A stretch of DNA of 64,000 bases from contig NZ_JAJOMX010000001.1 in the NCBI RefSeq assembly GCF_024699925.1, forward strand, positions 4,378,001-4,442,000. The letters are read 5' to 3'. The DNA comes from Mesorhizobium sp. J428 (GTDB lineage: Bacteria; Pseudomonadota; Alphaproteobacteria; Rhizobiales; Rhizobiaceae). The notes beneath the pieces are model-generated. The model ran no database searches. It saw only the letters and a program-made list of their open reading frames with translations, and was not told the origin of the DNA. This document shows positions 8,773 through 19,372 of this stretch, in pieces. Position 1 is the stretch's first letter; each line of letters starts with the position of its first letter. The translations under genes and the position numbers were made by a program.

Positions 8773-9177
8773 GTGGAGATCGTCTTCGACCTCTCGCGGC
8801 TCGATTTCGCATCCACTTCGAGATTGCTGGAGACCGCGTGCTGGACCACCGGACGCACCGATGAGATCAACCTCCGCGCATTCGCAAACTCGATCTGCGC
8901 GGTCGCATTGATTGACGGGCAGCAGGTCGGCTTCGCGCGCGCCTCGGGCGACCGCACGCTCTTCGCTCGCATTTCCGACGTGATCGTTCAGCCGGAGCAT
9001 CGCGGCAAGGGCATCGGCAAGGCGCTGGTTCGCGCGCTGCTGGACCATCCGGAACTGCGCACGGTCTCGATCTGGACGCTGAACACCTCAGATGCACACG
9101 GACTCTACGAGGCGTTCGGATTCCGCAGATGCACCGACGGAACCGAGATGCGGCTCGATCGGACCGTCGCTGGGTGA
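8773..9177 (+). CDS. GNAT-family N-acetyltransferase
   Basis: A 134-aa single-domain acetyltransferase. The acetyl-CoA binding motif A is seen as VIVQPEHRGKGIGKALVRAL (residues 75-94), with a following LYEAFGF segment typical of motif B. The start is GTG at 8773, six bases after nadE. Its stop overlaps the GTG start of the MFS gene (GTGA), so the two are translationally coupled. The acyl acceptor is unknown; small metabolites and protein N-termini are both possible for this family. Confidence 0.85.
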   Translation: MEIVFDLSRLDFASTSRLLETACWTTGRTDEINLRAFANSICAVALIDGQQVGFARASGDRTLFARISDVIVQPEHRGKGIGKALVRALLDHPELRTVSIWTLNTSDAHGLYEAFGFRRCTDGTEMRLDRTVAG

Positions 9178-10420
9178 ACGCCTTCCTGATATTTCTGCGC
9201 GGCAATGCACGCTGGGTCGCGGCCGCCTTTGTCCTGACCTTCTTCTCCACGATCGGCCAGACGTCGTTCATCGGCGGTTCGGCGGGACACATCCGCTCGG
9301 ACTACGGTCTCAGCAACGGTCAGTGGGGCATGGTCTACATGATCGGCACGCTCGCGAGCGCACTGACATTGCCATATCTCGGCGCGATCGTGGATCGGCT
9401 GACTTACGCCGGGTCGCGCTGATCATAGCTCCGATGCTGGCCGCCGCGACAGCGCTGATGGCGTTCTCCGCGCATGTGGCCGGCTTAATGCTCACCATCT
9501 ACCTGCTGCGTCTCTTTGGGCAGGGCATGTTCCCGCATACCGCCTACACCGCCACCGCGCGCTGGTTCACGGCCCAACGCGGCAAGGCGCTGTCGCTTGT
9601 GATCCTCGGTCACAATGCCGGCGAGGCGGTCCTGATCGCCGGTTTTGTTGCGCTGTCGGCGGCGATCGGCTGGCGCTTGGGCTGGCTGGTTCTCGGCGTT
9701 GCGGTGCTGGTTATCGCGCTTCCCCTGGTCTTGTGGCTGGCGGCCGTCGAACGGGTTCCCGCATCGACCGAGATCAATCCCCGGGTGGTCGACGCGCGCG
9801 ATTGGACGCGAGGCGAGGTGCTGCGCGATCCGCTCTTTTACCTGTCCATGCTCGGGTTCATGGCGCCGGGCTTCATTGTCACGGTCATCTTCTTCCACCA
9901 GGTCTATCTGGTGGAGCTGCGCGGCTGGTCGCTCGGCGTCTTTGCCTCGGCATTCGTCGTCTGGGCAGGCGTCAACAGCCTGTCGACGTTGATGACGGGC
10001 TACCTGATTGATCGCTTTTCCGGCCTATCGGCCCTTCCTTTCGTCCTCTTGCCGCTCGGCGTCGCGAGCATCCTGCTCGGAACGATGACCGCGGATTGGA
10101 CTCCATTCCTCGTCATGGCGCTTCTCGGAGCGTCCAGTGGCGCGGCGACGACGACACTGGGCTCCGTGCTGCCCGAGGTTTACGGCCTCAGGCACCTGGG
10201 CGCGATCAGGGCGTTGATTGTGGCGACGACCGTGTTCGCAACGGCAGCAGGCCCGGGCATCACCGGCTATCTGATCGACATAGGCGTCGGCTATCCGGCT
10301 CAGCTCATTGCGATGGGCGTCTATTGTTTCCCCGTCTCGGTGCTGATGGCGTTTGTCGCGCGGCGCGTCAGGGCGCGCAACTTGCCAAGCAAAGCCGTGT
10401 CCGATACGCCGCGCGCATGA
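9174..10420 (+). pseudogene. MFS transporter split by a frameshift
   Basis: Two consecutive reading frames together make one major facilitator superfamily protein. The first runs 9174-9422 (GTG start, MNAFLIFLRGNARWVAAAF, then a stop after DRLTYAGSR). The second continues in the -1 frame from about 9404 with LRRVALIIAPML to 10420, giving about 11 further hydrophobic helices. Reading ctg act tta across 9399-9406 would rejoin the frames, so a single missing T near 9403 explains the break. The 3' end overlaps gltX by ATGA, as in an intact operon. It is either a recent pseudogene or a base-calling error. The substrate is unknown; the fold resembles monocarboxylate-type MFS proteins. Confidence 0.85.
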
Positions 10421-11790
10421 CTGTCACCGTCCGTTTCGCGCCGTCGCCCACCGGCAACATCCATATCGGCAATGCCCGCACGGCGCTGTTCAACTGGCTG
10501 TTCGCGCTGCAGCGCGGCGGCCGCTTTATGCAGCGTTTCGACGACACCGACGTCGAACGTTCCAGGCAGGAATATGCCGACAACATCCTCACCGACATCG
10601 CTTGGCTCGGCATCGAGCCATCCGCGGTCGAATACCAGTCGAAGCGCTTCGTAGTCTACGAGGCGGCGGTCGCGAAACTCAAGGCGGCCGATCTGCTCTA
10701 TCCCTGCTACGAGACCGCGGAAGAGCTCGACCTCAAGCGCAAGGTCCGCCTTACGCGCCGCCTGCCGCCCGTCTACGGACGCGAGGCGCTGAAGCTGACG
10801 GCGGACGAGCGTGCAGGACTGGAGGCCGAGGGCAGGCGGCCGCACTGGCGTTTCCTGCTGCCGAATTTCGATGCCGATCCGTTCTCGACGCGGCGCACGG
10901 AAGTCACCTGGACAGACCTTGTGCGCGGCGAAGAGACGGTCGATCTGGCCTCGCTGTCCGACCCTGTCCTGGTGCGCGAGGACGGCACCTATCTCTACAC
11001 GCTTCCCTCAGTCGCCGACGACATCGACCTCGGCATCACCCATGTCATCCGCGGTGACGACCATGTCACCAATACCGGTGTGCAGATCGCCCTCTTCAGG
11101 GCGCTCGGCGCTGAGCCGCCCGCCTTCGGCCACCACAACCTGCTTACCGCCGCGACCGGGGAGGGACTCTCCAAGCGCAGCGGCGCGCTGTCGATCGCCA
11201 GCCTGCGCGCCGACGGCATCGAACCCATGGCGGTCGCGTCGCTCGCCGTGCTGACCGGCACCTCGCAAAACGTCGTCGCAGCGCGCGACATGGCCGAGCT
11301 GGCCGGCCGCTTCGACATGGCGTCCACCTCGCGCTCGGCATCGAAGTTCGATCCGGCAGATCTCCTTGTCCTCAACCGCACGCTGCTGCATGGCATGGAA
11401 TTCGCGGCTGTGGCGGAGCGGCTCGCCGCTCTGGGCATTTCCGGCGTCCGGGCGGAACCGTTCTGGCTCGCTGTGCGCGGCAATCTCGACCGGCTGGCCG
11501 ATGCGGCAGGCTGGTGGCGGATCGTAACCGAAGGGCCGGCGGAGGAGCCGGACCTTTCTGACGAAGACCGAGCCTTCCTTCGCGCAGCTTTCGATCTGCT
11601 GCCTCCCGCGCCGTGGGACGGGACGACCTTCAAGGCGTGGATGGATCAGGTGAAGTCAGCATCCGGCCGCAAGGGCAAGGCGCTGTTCATGCCGGTTCGC
11701 TTGGTGCTTACTGGACTGCCGTCCGGGCCGGAGCTCGCAGATCTATTGCCCCTTCTGGGTCCGGAAGGTACGCAGGCCCGACGACCCTGA
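10417..11790 (+). CDS. gltX: Glutamyl-tRNA synthetase
   Basis: A 457-aa class I aminoacyl-tRNA synthetase charging tRNA-Glu, and possibly tRNA-Gln for amidotransferase correction. The N-terminal Rossmann domain has the HIGH-type motif in [13 protein letters not shown] (residues 8-20). The KMSKS-type motif is GLSKRSG near residue 250. The C-terminal anticodon-binding part is short. Alphaproteobacteria often have two GltX paralogues and this resembles the shorter one (from family knowledge). The ATG overlaps the MFS stop (ATGA). Its 3' end overlaps the convergent DUF2865 gene by 83 bases. Confidence 0.95.
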   Translation: MTVTVRFAPSPTGNIHIGNARTALFNWLFALQRGGRFMQRFDDTDVERSRQEYADNILTDIAWLGIEPSAVEYQSKRFVVYEAAVAKLKAADLLYPCYETAEELDLKRKVRLTRRLPPVYGREALKLTADERAGLEAEGRRPHWRFLLPNFDADPFSTRRTEVTWTDLVRGEETVDLASLSDPVLVREDGTYLYTLPSVADDIDLGITHVIRGDDHVTNTGVQIALFRALGAEPPAFGHHNLLTAATGEGLSKRSGALSIASLRADGIEPMAVASLAVLTGTSQNVVAARDMAELAGRFDMASTSRSASKFDPADLLVLNRTLLHGMEFAAVAERLAALGISGVRAEPFWLAVRGNLDRLADAAGWWRIVTEGPAEEPDLSDEDRAFLRAAFDLLPPAPWDGTTFKAWMDQVKSASGRKGKALFMPVRLVLTGLPSGPELADLLPLLGPEGTQARRP

Positions 11791-12910
11791 CCTTGCGCCC
11801 GCCATCGATGGCGAATTCGCCCGTAGCGGCTTCGGACAGGCGTTTCATGTCGTCGGTATTGAACGATCCTTCCCGGTTCGCCAGCGTTTCAGGATCCGCC
11901 GCCGGATCTGGCCGCGACGAAGGCAGGGCGATGGAGGAGGTCTCGGCAGGCGCACTTGTCGCGCCGTCGCCGGCGACGACGGAAAAGCTCTTCTTCACCG
12001 CTGTGCAGGAGCAGCCCTGCGGCCGGGTGAAGGCGACGTCCCTGTATTTGAATGCCGTCACGAGGTCCGTGTAGGGGCTGCCGTAGGAATCGACCATGTT
12101 TTCCGATTCTTCGTCCGGAACCCGGTGCGAATAGAGCTTGACCTCAGTGCCCGGGCACATGGTCTGGCAGTTCTGCTCGTCGCGCTGGAAGTCGGAGCTG
12201 GAGGAGGAATAGGAGATCGGCCAGTAATAGCCGTCGCAGGTGCGCACACACAGGGTGCGGTAGTTTCCGCCGCCGCGCATCACCTCGAAGCTGTTACCGT
12301 TGCCGATGGTGGTGCGCACGCGCGCCGAGCCGCCATAGGCTTGGAACTCCCCGTCCTCGCGTGGATCGACCCGCTGGATGCCGCCACCGAAGAGCCGTTC
12401 GAAGAGGTTGCCGCCGCGCGATTGTTCTCTCGACGCCATGTCCGGCGTGCGATTCCGCCGAGTTCCGCGGCAGTCATTGGCGTCAATCGCAGCGAGTATC
12501 CTGTGGCGCTCGCGGCGGGTGTCTCCCCCGCTTCCACCCATGCGGGCGCGCGTGCGTTCGAGCTGTGCGAGGTTGCGCTCCATGCGGTCAAGACCGCGGC
12601 CGATGGCATCGCAGGCGGACCCGCCGCTGTCTCGCGAGAAGAAGCCGCCGCCGCATCCGGCGCGGCGATACTGCTGTTCTCCCCTGCGGATCTGGGTGCG
12701 TTGCTGTTGGATCGCCTGGTCGTAACGGCGCGCCTGGGCCGAACTGCCGGAGCCGCCTGGCGAAAGGCTCGCGAGCTGCGCCTCGAGTTGCCGGCAGGTC
12801 CGCGACTGGGCGTAGGCCTCGGTGGCGGAAACGGCGAGGCCCGCCACAAGGGCGAGCGCCAACACCCGCAGGGCGGCTCGCCACTTCACCGTCTGGAGCT
12901 CCCCGTGCAT
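11708..12910 (-). CDS. DUF2865 secreted protein
   Basis: A 400-aa exported protein. Residues 10-35 form a signal peptide ([21 protein letters not shown]) before a mature N-terminus starting [13 protein letters not shown] Cys- and Gly-rich region with likely coiled coil (residues 40-130) is followed by the DUF2865 core near residues 195-320, with conserved segments [31 protein letters not shown] and [16 protein letters not shown]. Many cysteines suggest periplasmic disulfides. The domain is widespread in Rhizobiales and its function is unknown. The stop lies inside the end of convergent gltX. Confidence 0.88.
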   Translation of the reverse strand: MHGELQTVKWRAALRVLALALVAGLAVSATEAYAQSRTCRQLEAQLASLSPGGSGSSAQARRYDQAIQQQRTQIRRGEQQYRRAGCGGGFFSRDSGGSACDAIGRGLDRMERNLAQLERTRARMGGSGGDTRRERHRILAAIDANDCRGTRRNRTPDMASREQSRGGNLFERLFGGGIQRVDPREDGEFQAYGGSARVRTTIGNGNSFEVMRGGGNYRTLCVRTCDGYYWPISYSSSSSDFQRDEQNCQTMCPGTEVKLYSHRVPDEESENMVDSYGSPYTDLVTAFKYRDVAFTRPQGCSCTAVKKSFSVVAGDGATSAPAETSSIALPSSRPDPAADPETLANREGSFNTDDMKRLSEAATGEFAIDGGRKVRVVGPAYLPDPEGAIDLRAPARTAVQ

Positions 12911-13033
12911 TGCCAGCCTGCCATCCCTCGATGGACGTCGGCGCGATCATGCGCACCGAACATGAATGCCGCCTGAATATGGAACGACGCTTCCTCGAAC
13001 GGAAGGCACAGGGTTAACCGCGCCTTACCATCC

Positions 13034-15358
13034 TCAGCCGCCAGCGATCAGTGTCGGCGCGTCCTGTGAGGCCTCGACGACCGCCAGGGCGGTCATGTTG
13101 ACGATACCCCGCGAGGTAACAGACGGTGTGAGGATGTGCGCAGGCAGACGGGTGCCGAGCAGGATTGGTCCGACATGCAGCGCATCCGTCATCGTCTTCA
13201 CGGTCGTCAGCGCGATGTTCGCCGCATCGAGGTTGGGGAACACGAGCAGGTTTGCCTGATCCTTCAAAACAGAATGCGGATAGACCCGGCGTCGCAGTTC
13301 CTCCGACAGCGCGGAATCGCCATGCATCTCGCCGTCGCTTTCGAGCTCCGGCGCGATCCGTTTCAGAATCGCCGCGGCCTCTCGCATCTTCAGCGCGCTG
13401 GCGCTGTCGCGTGAGCCGAAGTTGGAATGCGACAGTAGCGCTGCCTTCGGCACAATCCCGAATCGGCTGATCGCTTCCGCGGCCAGCAGGGTCATTTCCG
13501 CGATCTCGTCGGCGCTCGGGTCGAGCGTGACATAGGTGTCGGTCAGGAAGGTCACACCGCGCTGCGAGATCAGCATAGAGAGCGCCGACAGGTCGCGGTA
13601 GCGCACGTCGGCTCGCGCGCCGATGATCAGGTTGACATTGCGCAGGTGGCGCTCGAAGCGGCCTTCCAGGCCGCAAATCATCGCGTCGGCGTCGCCCCTG
13701 TGGAGCGCAAGCGCCGCAATGACGGTGGCGTCCGTGCGCACCATGGTTCGCGCGGCCTCTTGCGTCACGCCGCGCCGCCCGGCGAGGCGGATCAAGAGGT
13801 CGACATAGTCGCGGTAGCGCGGATCGTCTTCCGGATTGACGATTGCGAAATCCGTGCCCGGCCGGATCCTGAGGCCGTAACGTCTGAGCCGCACGTCGAT
13901 CACGTGGGGGCGACCGATCAGCGTCGGTTCGGCAGTGCCTTCCTCCAGCACCACCTGTGCGGCGCGCAATACGCGTTCGTCCTCGCCGTCGGCATAGATT
14001 ACCCGCTTTCTCGTCGCCGTGCGGGCGGCGGCGAAAACCGGCTTCATCACTAGGCCGGAGCGGAACACGAACCGGTTCAGCCGGTCGACATAGGCCTCCA
14101 TATCAGCGATAGGCCGCGTCGCGACGCCACTGTCCATCGCGGCCTTCGCCACTGCCGGCGCAATGCGCAGGATCAGCCGCGGGTCGAAGGGCGAGGGAAT
14201 CAGATAGTTAGGTCCGAAGGTCGGCGTCTCGCCCGAATAGGCGCGCGCAGCTACGTCCGACGGCTCCTCGCGGGCGAGGGCGGCGATGGCGCGCACGGCG
14301 GCCATCTTCATCTCCTCGTTGATCGCGGTCGCTCCCGCGTCCAGCGCGCCACGGAAGATGTAGGGGAAGCACAGCACGTTGTTGACCTGGTTCGGGAAGT
14401 CCGAACGGCCGGTGCAGATCATCGCATCCGGGCGTGCGGCCCGCGCGAGCTCCGGCATGATCTCCGGCGTCGGATTGGCCAGCGCCATGATGAGGGGGCG
14501 GTCCGCCATTTCCTTGAGCAGTTCGGGCTTCAGGACCCCCGCGGCCGAGAGGCCCAGGAACACGTCCGCGCCGCCGATCACGTCGGCAAGTGAACGGGCA
14601 TTGGTGTCCTTGACGTAGGGATCCTTCCAGCGGTCCATCTCATCGACGCGGCCCTTGTAGGCGACGCCGAAACGGTCGGTGACCCAGACGTTCTCGCGGC
14701 TGGCGCCGAGGGAAACGAGGAGATTGAGGCAGGCGAGGGCGGCGGCACCGGCGCCCGACGTGACGATCTTGACGTCCGGCAGCGACTTTCCGGCGACTTC
14801 CAGGCCGTTCAGGACGGCCGCCGCGACGATGATCGCCGTGCCGTGCTGGTCGTCGTGAAAAACCGGAATTCCCATCCGCGCCTTGAGCTGCTCCTCGACC
14901 TCGAAGCATTCCGGTGCCTTGATGTCCTCCAGATTGATGCCGCCGAAAGTCGGCTCCAGCGCCGAGATCGCCTCGACCATGCGCTCGATGCCCGGCGCAT
15001 CGATCTCGATGTCGAACACGTCGATGCCGGCAAACTTCTTGAAGAGGACGGCCTTGCCCTCCATGACCGGCTTCGACGCCAAGGGGCCGATATTGCCCAG
15101 TCCGAGCACGGCAGTGCCGTTCGAGACGACGCCGACGAGGTTGGCCCGGCCGGTGTAGAGCGCGGCCGCTCCCGGATCGTCCTTGATCGCGAGGCAGGGT
15201 GCGGCAACGCCCGGCGAATAGGCGAGCGCGAGGTCGCGCTGGTTGCCGAGCGGCTTCGTCGCCTGGATCTCCAGCTTTCCCGCCACCGGATAGCGGTGGA
15301 AGAACAGCGCCGCCTCGTCGAGGTCGGACGATCGCGCCTTGTCGGCTTCGCTGGTCAT
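13034..15358 (-). CDS. maeB: NADP-dependent malic enzyme with phosphotransacetylase-like C-domain
   Basis: A 774-aa enzyme that decarboxylates malate to pyruvate with NADP+ and feeds acetyl-CoA synthesis and NADPH supply. The malic domain (about residues 15-160) and NAD-binding domain (165-400) are followed by a phosphotransacetylase-like domain from about residue 430 to the end, the MaeB architecture; in known MaeB proteins that domain is regulatory. The ATG at 15358 is chosen over one 12 codons upstream because AGGGGGA lies just before it. The gene ends in a 123-bp gap before the DUF2865 gene. Confidence 0.95.
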   Translation of the reverse strand: MTSEADKARSSDLDEAALFFHRYPVAGKLEIQATKPLGNQRDLALAYSPGVAAPCLAIKDDPGAAALYTGRANLVGVVSNGTAVLGLGNIGPLASKPVMEGKAVLFKKFAGIDVFDIEIDAPGIERMVEAISALEPTFGGINLEDIKAPECFEVEEQLKARMGIPVFHDDQHGTAIIVAAAVLNGLEVAGKSLPDVKIVTSGAGAAALACLNLLVSLGASRENVWVTDRFGVAYKGRVDEMDRWKDPYVKDTNARSLADVIGGADVFLGLSAAGVLKPELLKEMADRPLIMALANPTPEIMPELARAARPDAMICTGRSDFPNQVNNVLCFPYIFRGALDAGATAINEEMKMAAVRAIAALAREEPSDVAARAYSGETPTFGPNYLIPSPFDPRLILRIAPAVAKAAMDSGVATRPIADMEAYVDRLNRFVFRSGLVMKPVFAAARTATRKRVIYADGEDERVLRAAQVVLEEGTAEPTLIGRPHVIDVRLRRYGLRIRPGTDFAIVNPEDDPRYRDYVDLLIRLAGRRGVTQEAARTMVRTDATVIAALALHRGDADAMICGLEGRFERHLRNVNLIIGARADVRYRDLSALSMLISQRGVTFLTDTYVTLDPSADEIAEMTLLAAEAISRFGIVPKAALLSHSNFGSRDSASALKMREAAAILKRIAPELESDGEMHGDSALSEELRRRVYPHSVLKDQANLLVFPNLDAANIALTTVKTMTDALHVGPILLGTRLPAHILTPSVTSRGIVNMTALAVVEASQDAPTLIAGG

Positions 15359-15447
15359 GGCGATTCCCCCTGCTTCATGCGAAACGATTAGCATGGGCGG
15401 CAGAGAAGCGAACGCGCGAAAAAGCGAAAGCTGTTTCGCGCCGGCGG

Positions 15448-16290
15448 TTACCTGGCGATGACCTTCTGCCTCTGCTCTCCGAGACCGGCGATGCCGAGCC
15501 GCATCTCGTCGCCGTCCTTGAGGAAGACCGGCGGCTTCATGCCGAGGCCCACGCCGGGCGGAGTGCCGGTCGTGATCACGTCGCCGGGTTCGAGAATCAT
15601 GAACCGCGAGAGGTAGGAGACGATCTGCCTGACCGTGAAGATCATGGTCGACGTGTTGCCCGTCTGCATGCGCTTGCCGTTGACATCAAGGAACATGTCG
15701 AGGTTCTGCGGGTCGGCGATCTCGTCCGGGGTCACGATCCAGGGACCGAGCGGTCCGAAGGTCGGCGCGCTCTTGCCCTTGATCCACTGGCCACCGCGCT
15801 CTGCCTGGTACTCGCGCTCCGACACATCGTTGCAGACTGCATAGCCGAAGACATGCTTCAGCGCGTCCTTCTCCTCGACATAATCGCACTCCTTGCCGAT
15901 CACGATCGCGAGCTCGACCTCCCAGTCGGACTTCATCGAGCCTTTCGGCAGCATCACGTCGTCGTTCGGGCCGGACAGGCAGCTCGGCGCCTTCGAGAAC
16001 ACGATTGGTTCCTTCGGGATCGGCGCTCCCGTTTCGGCGGCGTGGTCGGCATAGTTGAGGCCGATCGCGATGAAATGGCCGATGCGCGACACCGGCGCGC
16101 CGATCCATGCGCCCTTGGGCGCGGCAGGCAGGATAGCCGGATCGATGTTCGTGAGGATCGACAGCAGGTCGAGCGAGATCGTCCCGGGCGAATACTCAGT
16201 GACGACGGAAGATGCGTCCCTGATGACCCCGTCCTTGTCGAGGATGCCGGGCTTCTCTAGGCCCAACTCGCCGAAACGCAGCAGTTTCAT
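15448..16290 (-). CDS. Fumarylacetoacetate hydrolase-family protein
   Basis: A 280-aa FAH-superfamily enzyme, metal-dependent hydrolases or lyases acting on 2-oxo acids. The core has IGLNYADHAAE, SDWEVELAIVIG with the metal-binding Glu residues, and the C-terminal signature DVITTGTPPGVGLGMKPP. The N-terminus MKLLRFGELG is typical of the group annotated as ureidoglycolate lyase or 2,4-diketo-3-deoxy-L-fuconate hydrolase. The SDR gene lies 52 bases upstream on the same strand and probably shares a transcript, which would fit a sugar-acid or aromatic catabolic pair. The exact substrate is not assignable. Confidence 0.88.
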   Translation of the reverse strand: MKLLRFGELGLEKPGILDKDGVIRDASSVVTEYSPGTISLDLLSILTNIDPAILPAAPKGAWIGAPVSRIGHFIAIGLNYADHAAETGAPIPKEPIVFSKAPSCLSGPNDDVMLPKGSMKSDWEVELAIVIGKECDYVEEKDALKHVFGYAVCNDVSEREYQAERGGQWIKGKSAPTFGPLGPWIVTPDEIADPQNLDMFLDVNGKRMQTGNTSTMIFTVRQIVSYLSRFMILEPGDVITTGTPPGVGLGMKPPVFLKDGDEMRLGIAGLGEQRQKVIAR

Positions 16291-16342
16291 GTGTTTCCCC
16301 TCCCGAATTCAGATGTCAGGCGAACGATGCGACAATGCAGGC

Positions 16343-17122
16343 TCAAAATGCGCTGGGGTAAAGACCGCCGTCAATGCGCAGGTTCTGCCCGGTTATGTAG
16401 CCAGCATGCGCCGAGCAGAGGAAGGCGCACGCGTTGCCGAATTCCTCGGGCGTGCCGAGACGGCCGGCGGGAATCTGTTTGTCCTGCTGTGCTGCATAAT
16501 CCTCGAGCGACATGCCGGCCTTCTCCGCACCGAACCTGGTCGTTACGCGGATGCGGTCGGTGTCAAGCTTACCGGGCAGCAGGTTGTTGATCGTGACATT
16601 GCGGCTGGCGACGGTCTTGGCGATGCCGGACATGAAGGAGGTGAGGCCGGCTCGCGCGCCGGACGAGAGGTCGAGCCCCGGGATCGACGTGTAGACCGAC
16701 AAGGAGGTGATGTTGACGATGCGCCCGAAGCCACGTTCCATCATGCCGTCGATCACGCCCTGCATCAGCTCGATCGGCGTCACCATGTTCTGCGTCACGC
16801 CATCGAGAATCGCCTTCCGGTCGAGCTGGCGGAAATTGCGAGGGGGTGGGCCGCCATTGTTGTTCACCAGGATGTCCGGGTCAGGGCAGGCGGCGAGCAG
16901 CGTCTTCTGCACCTCCGGCAGCGACACGTCGCCCTCGATCTCCGTCACGCGGACGCCGTAAGTGTCGCGGATGTCCTGCGCCGCCGCGGCCAGCACCGCA
17001 GGGTCGCGGCCGTTCAGCACAAGGTCGACACCCGCCTCCGCGAGCGCATCGGCGCAGCCGCGCCCGAGCCCGCGGCTCGACGCGCAGATGATTGCCTTCC
17101 GGCCCTTGATCCCCAAATCCAT
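16343..17122 (-). CDS. SDR-family oxidoreductase with atypical active site
   Basis: A 259-aa short-chain dehydrogenase/reductase-like protein. The cofactor region at residues 13-20 (CASSRGLG) departs from the classical TGxxxGxG by lacking the first TG. Asn residues in the LVNNNGG segment and Ser140 (NITS) are in place. The catalytic YxxxK is replaced by Ser153xxxArg157 (LSSGARAGL). This matches a known atypical group of BKR-like SDR proteins with an imperfect tetrad, recalled from family descriptions. It probably shares a transcript with the FAH gene 52 bases downstream. Classical dehydrogenase chemistry is doubtful. Confidence 0.85.
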   Translation of the reverse strand: MDLGIKGRKAIICASSRGLGRGCADALAEAGVDLVLNGRDPAVLAAAAQDIRDTYGVRVTEIEGDVSLPEVQKTLLAACPDPDILVNNNGGPPPRNFRQLDRKAILDGVTQNMVTPIELMQGVIDGMMERGFGRIVNITSLSVYTSIPGLDLSSGARAGLTSFMSGIAKTVASRNVTINNLLPGKLDTDRIRVTTRFGAEKAGMSLEDYAAQQDKQIPAGRLGTPEEFGNACAFLCSAHAGYITGQNLRIDGGLYPSAF

Positions 17123-17242
17123 GTCGCAACCTCCTTCAAACCGGCGACAGACCTATCCGTAGCTGCGCCAAACCACAACCGTCACACGTCTGTGATGTGA
17201 ATCGTGTCAGGGCATTGCGGGAAGGAAAGTCTGGTAATCGCA

Positions 17243-18052
17243 ATGTCCGACGTCGAAACCCGAAGCTTTCGCACCCTGTTCATTTCCGACATCCATCTCG
17301 GGTCGAAGCCGGCCAAAGCCGAGTTTCTCATCGATTTCCTGCGCCAGCACCAAGCCGAAACGATCTATCTGGTCGGCGATATCGTCGACGGCTGGCGGCT
17401 GCGTCGATCATGGCACTGGCCGCAGTCCCACAACGATGTCGTGCAGAAGCTGCTGCGCCAGGCGCGCAAGGGCGTGAAGGTCATCTACATCGCCGGCAAC
17501 CACGACGAGTTCCTGCGCTCCTTCCAGGGCGAGCACTTCGGCGGCGTGGTTGTCGCGGACCGCGCAATCCACGAAGGCTGCGACGGCCGGCGATATCTGG
17601 TCATCCACGGCGACCAGTTCGACGGCATCGTCCACAACATTCGCTGGCTCGCCTACCTTGGCGACAAGGCTTACGACACGGCGATAGTGGTCAATCGCGT
17701 CGTCGCCTTCATTCGCCACAGGTTCGGGCTGTCCTACTGGTCGTTCTCGTCCTGGGCGAAGGTCAAGGTAAAACGCGCAGTGAACTTCATCAGCGCCTTT
17801 CAGGACATCGTCGCTGAAGAGGCGCGGCGTCACGAGGTCGACGGCATCATCTGCGGCCACATCCATCATGCCGCGATCGAGACCATCAACGGCGTGCGCT
17901 ACATCAATACCGGTGACTGGGTGGAAAGCTGCACGGCGGTGGCGGAGCATTTCGACGGACGCTTCGAAATCCTCACCTGGGCCAAGGTCACGCCGGCGCG
18001 GCAGGAAGACGAGGCCAAGATCGCGGTACTGAGGCCGGCCGCCGCTGCCTGA
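17243..18052 (+). CDS. LpxH-like metallophosphoesterase
   Basis: A 269-aa calcineurin-like phosphoesterase related to UDP-2,3-diacylglucosamine diphosphatase. Metal-site motifs appear in order: SDIHLGS (residue 15 on), VGDIVDGW, AGNHDE, IHGDQFD and CGHIHHA, then NTGDWVES. LpxH hydrolyses UDP-diacylglucosamine in lipid A synthesis, but many alphaproteobacteria use the unrelated LpxI, so this paralogue may act on another phospho-lipid or nucleotide (inference). The start at 17243 (MSDVETRSF) is chosen over an ATG 13 codons upstream, which adds residues lacking family similarity. It is divergent from the SDR gene across 120 bp. Confidence 0.85.
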   Translation: MSDVETRSFRTLFISDIHLGSKPAKAEFLIDFLRQHQAETIYLVGDIVDGWRLRRSWHWPQSHNDVVQKLLRQARKGVKVIYIAGNHDEFLRSFQGEHFGGVVVADRAIHEGCDGRRYLVIHGDQFDGIVHNIRWLAYLGDKAYDTAIVVNRVVAFIRHRFGLSYWSFSSWAKVKVKRAVNFISAFQDIVAEEARRHEVDGIICGHIHHAAIETINGVRYINTGDWVESCTAVAEHFDGRFEILTWAKVTPARQEDEAKIAVLRPAAAA

Positions 18053-18159
18053 CCGGCGGCTGGAGCAAAGCTCCTCCGCTGCTGGCGCGCCGTCACATGT
18101 AGGCGCGGCACGGAGGACGTGTTACGGCGCATGGGACAGTCGCTCGGACTCCTTCCCGA

Positions 18160-19372
18160 ATGCTCCCGCCTCTTTCTCAAGAACAGCAGATCAAGCCGCG
18201 CCGTTTCGAGCTGCGGATGTCCGTTCTTTACGCCTGCCTCTTCCTGCCGAATGGCATCCATCTGCCGTATTTTCCGCTCTGGCTCGAGTATCACCGGTTC
18301 ACGCCGTCCGAAATCGCGTCGATCATTGCCATTCCGTATTTCGTTCGCATCTTCGCCGGCCCGGTGGTTTCAGCCTGGGCCGACCGAGCGCGTGACCGCG
18401 TACCCGTTCTGCTTGCCTGCGCGATCCTCTCCCTGGCCGCATGTGCCGGTTACTTGCTGCCGGCCACCTATCTGGTCGTGCTGGCCGTTTCGATCATTCT
18501 GGCCATTGCCTGGGCCCCCCCAGACGCCCTTGTCGGATTCCATCGCGCTGTCCGGAGTCCGCCGCTACGGCGTCAACTATGCGTCGATGCGGGTCTGGGG
18601 GTCGATCTCTTTCCTGATCGTCAACATTGTCGGCGGTTACATCCTCGCGGCGGCGGGGGCTGGCGTCGTCCCGTTGCTGATGCTGGCCGGGTTCGTCGCG
18701 ATAGTCGCCGCCACGTTTATCGTCCCGCGCCTCGGCAAGCCGCGTCTCGCTGCCCCGACCCCGGCGCAGACCATCCCGCAAGCCTCCTTCGCGCTGCGCC
18801 AACCCTATTTCGTCCTGATCATCGCCGCTTGGGCCTTGGCGCAGTCGAGCCATGCCTTCGCATATGCCTTTTCATCGATCTATTGGAAGACGCTCGGCAT
18901 CGATGACGGCACGATCGGGCTCTTCTGGGCATTTTCGGTTCTGGCCGAGGTGGTCATGTTCTTCCTGTGCGACCGGCTTTTTCCGCGTGCGCGCCCCGGC
19001 GTACTGCTCGCAGTCGGAACCGGGCTCGGTGTTCTACGCTGGATACTCTTTCCTCTTATCTGGCCGGCGGGCCTGGGCGTCGCCGGCTTCTACGCGGTCC
19101 AGGGCATGCACGCCTTCTCGTTCTCGCTCGCCTTCCTCGGTGGACAGAAGATGTTTTCCGAGACTGTTCCGGAGGAGCGCATGGGGGCTGCGCAGGGTGT
19201 TGCGTTTTTCCTGATCATGGGCACGCTGGCGCTATTCACTCTGGCGAGCGGCCCGCTCTACGAGGCGTTCGGCGTCGACGGTTTCTATGCGATGGCGCTG
19301 GTCTCGGGCATTGGCGCGAGCCTTGCCCTTTGGGCGCTTGCTTATCCCCAGAGCGCCCGTTCAGGCGGGTAG
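18160..19372 (+). pseudogene. MFS transporter with frameshift in a C7 tract
   Basis: The first frame begins at 18160 and gives LYACLFLPNGIHLPYFPLW and several helices up to AIAWAP. The correct continuation (QTPLSDSIALSGVRRYG, then about eight helices to 19372) is in the +1 frame. The switch falls in a run of seven C at 18515-18521, and six C would restore one continuous protein of about 400 aa. The fold resembles the HcaT/phenylpropionate-type MFS group. It may be a pseudogene, a homopolymer sequencing error or a phase-variable tract. The 3' end overlaps the convergent epimerase gene by 31 bases. Confidence 0.85.

Noticed and set aside
9174..9422. A separate small membrane protein of about 80 aa
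   Set aside because: Its helices join directly to those of the following frame as one MFS protein; it is the N-terminal fragment of a frameshifted gene.
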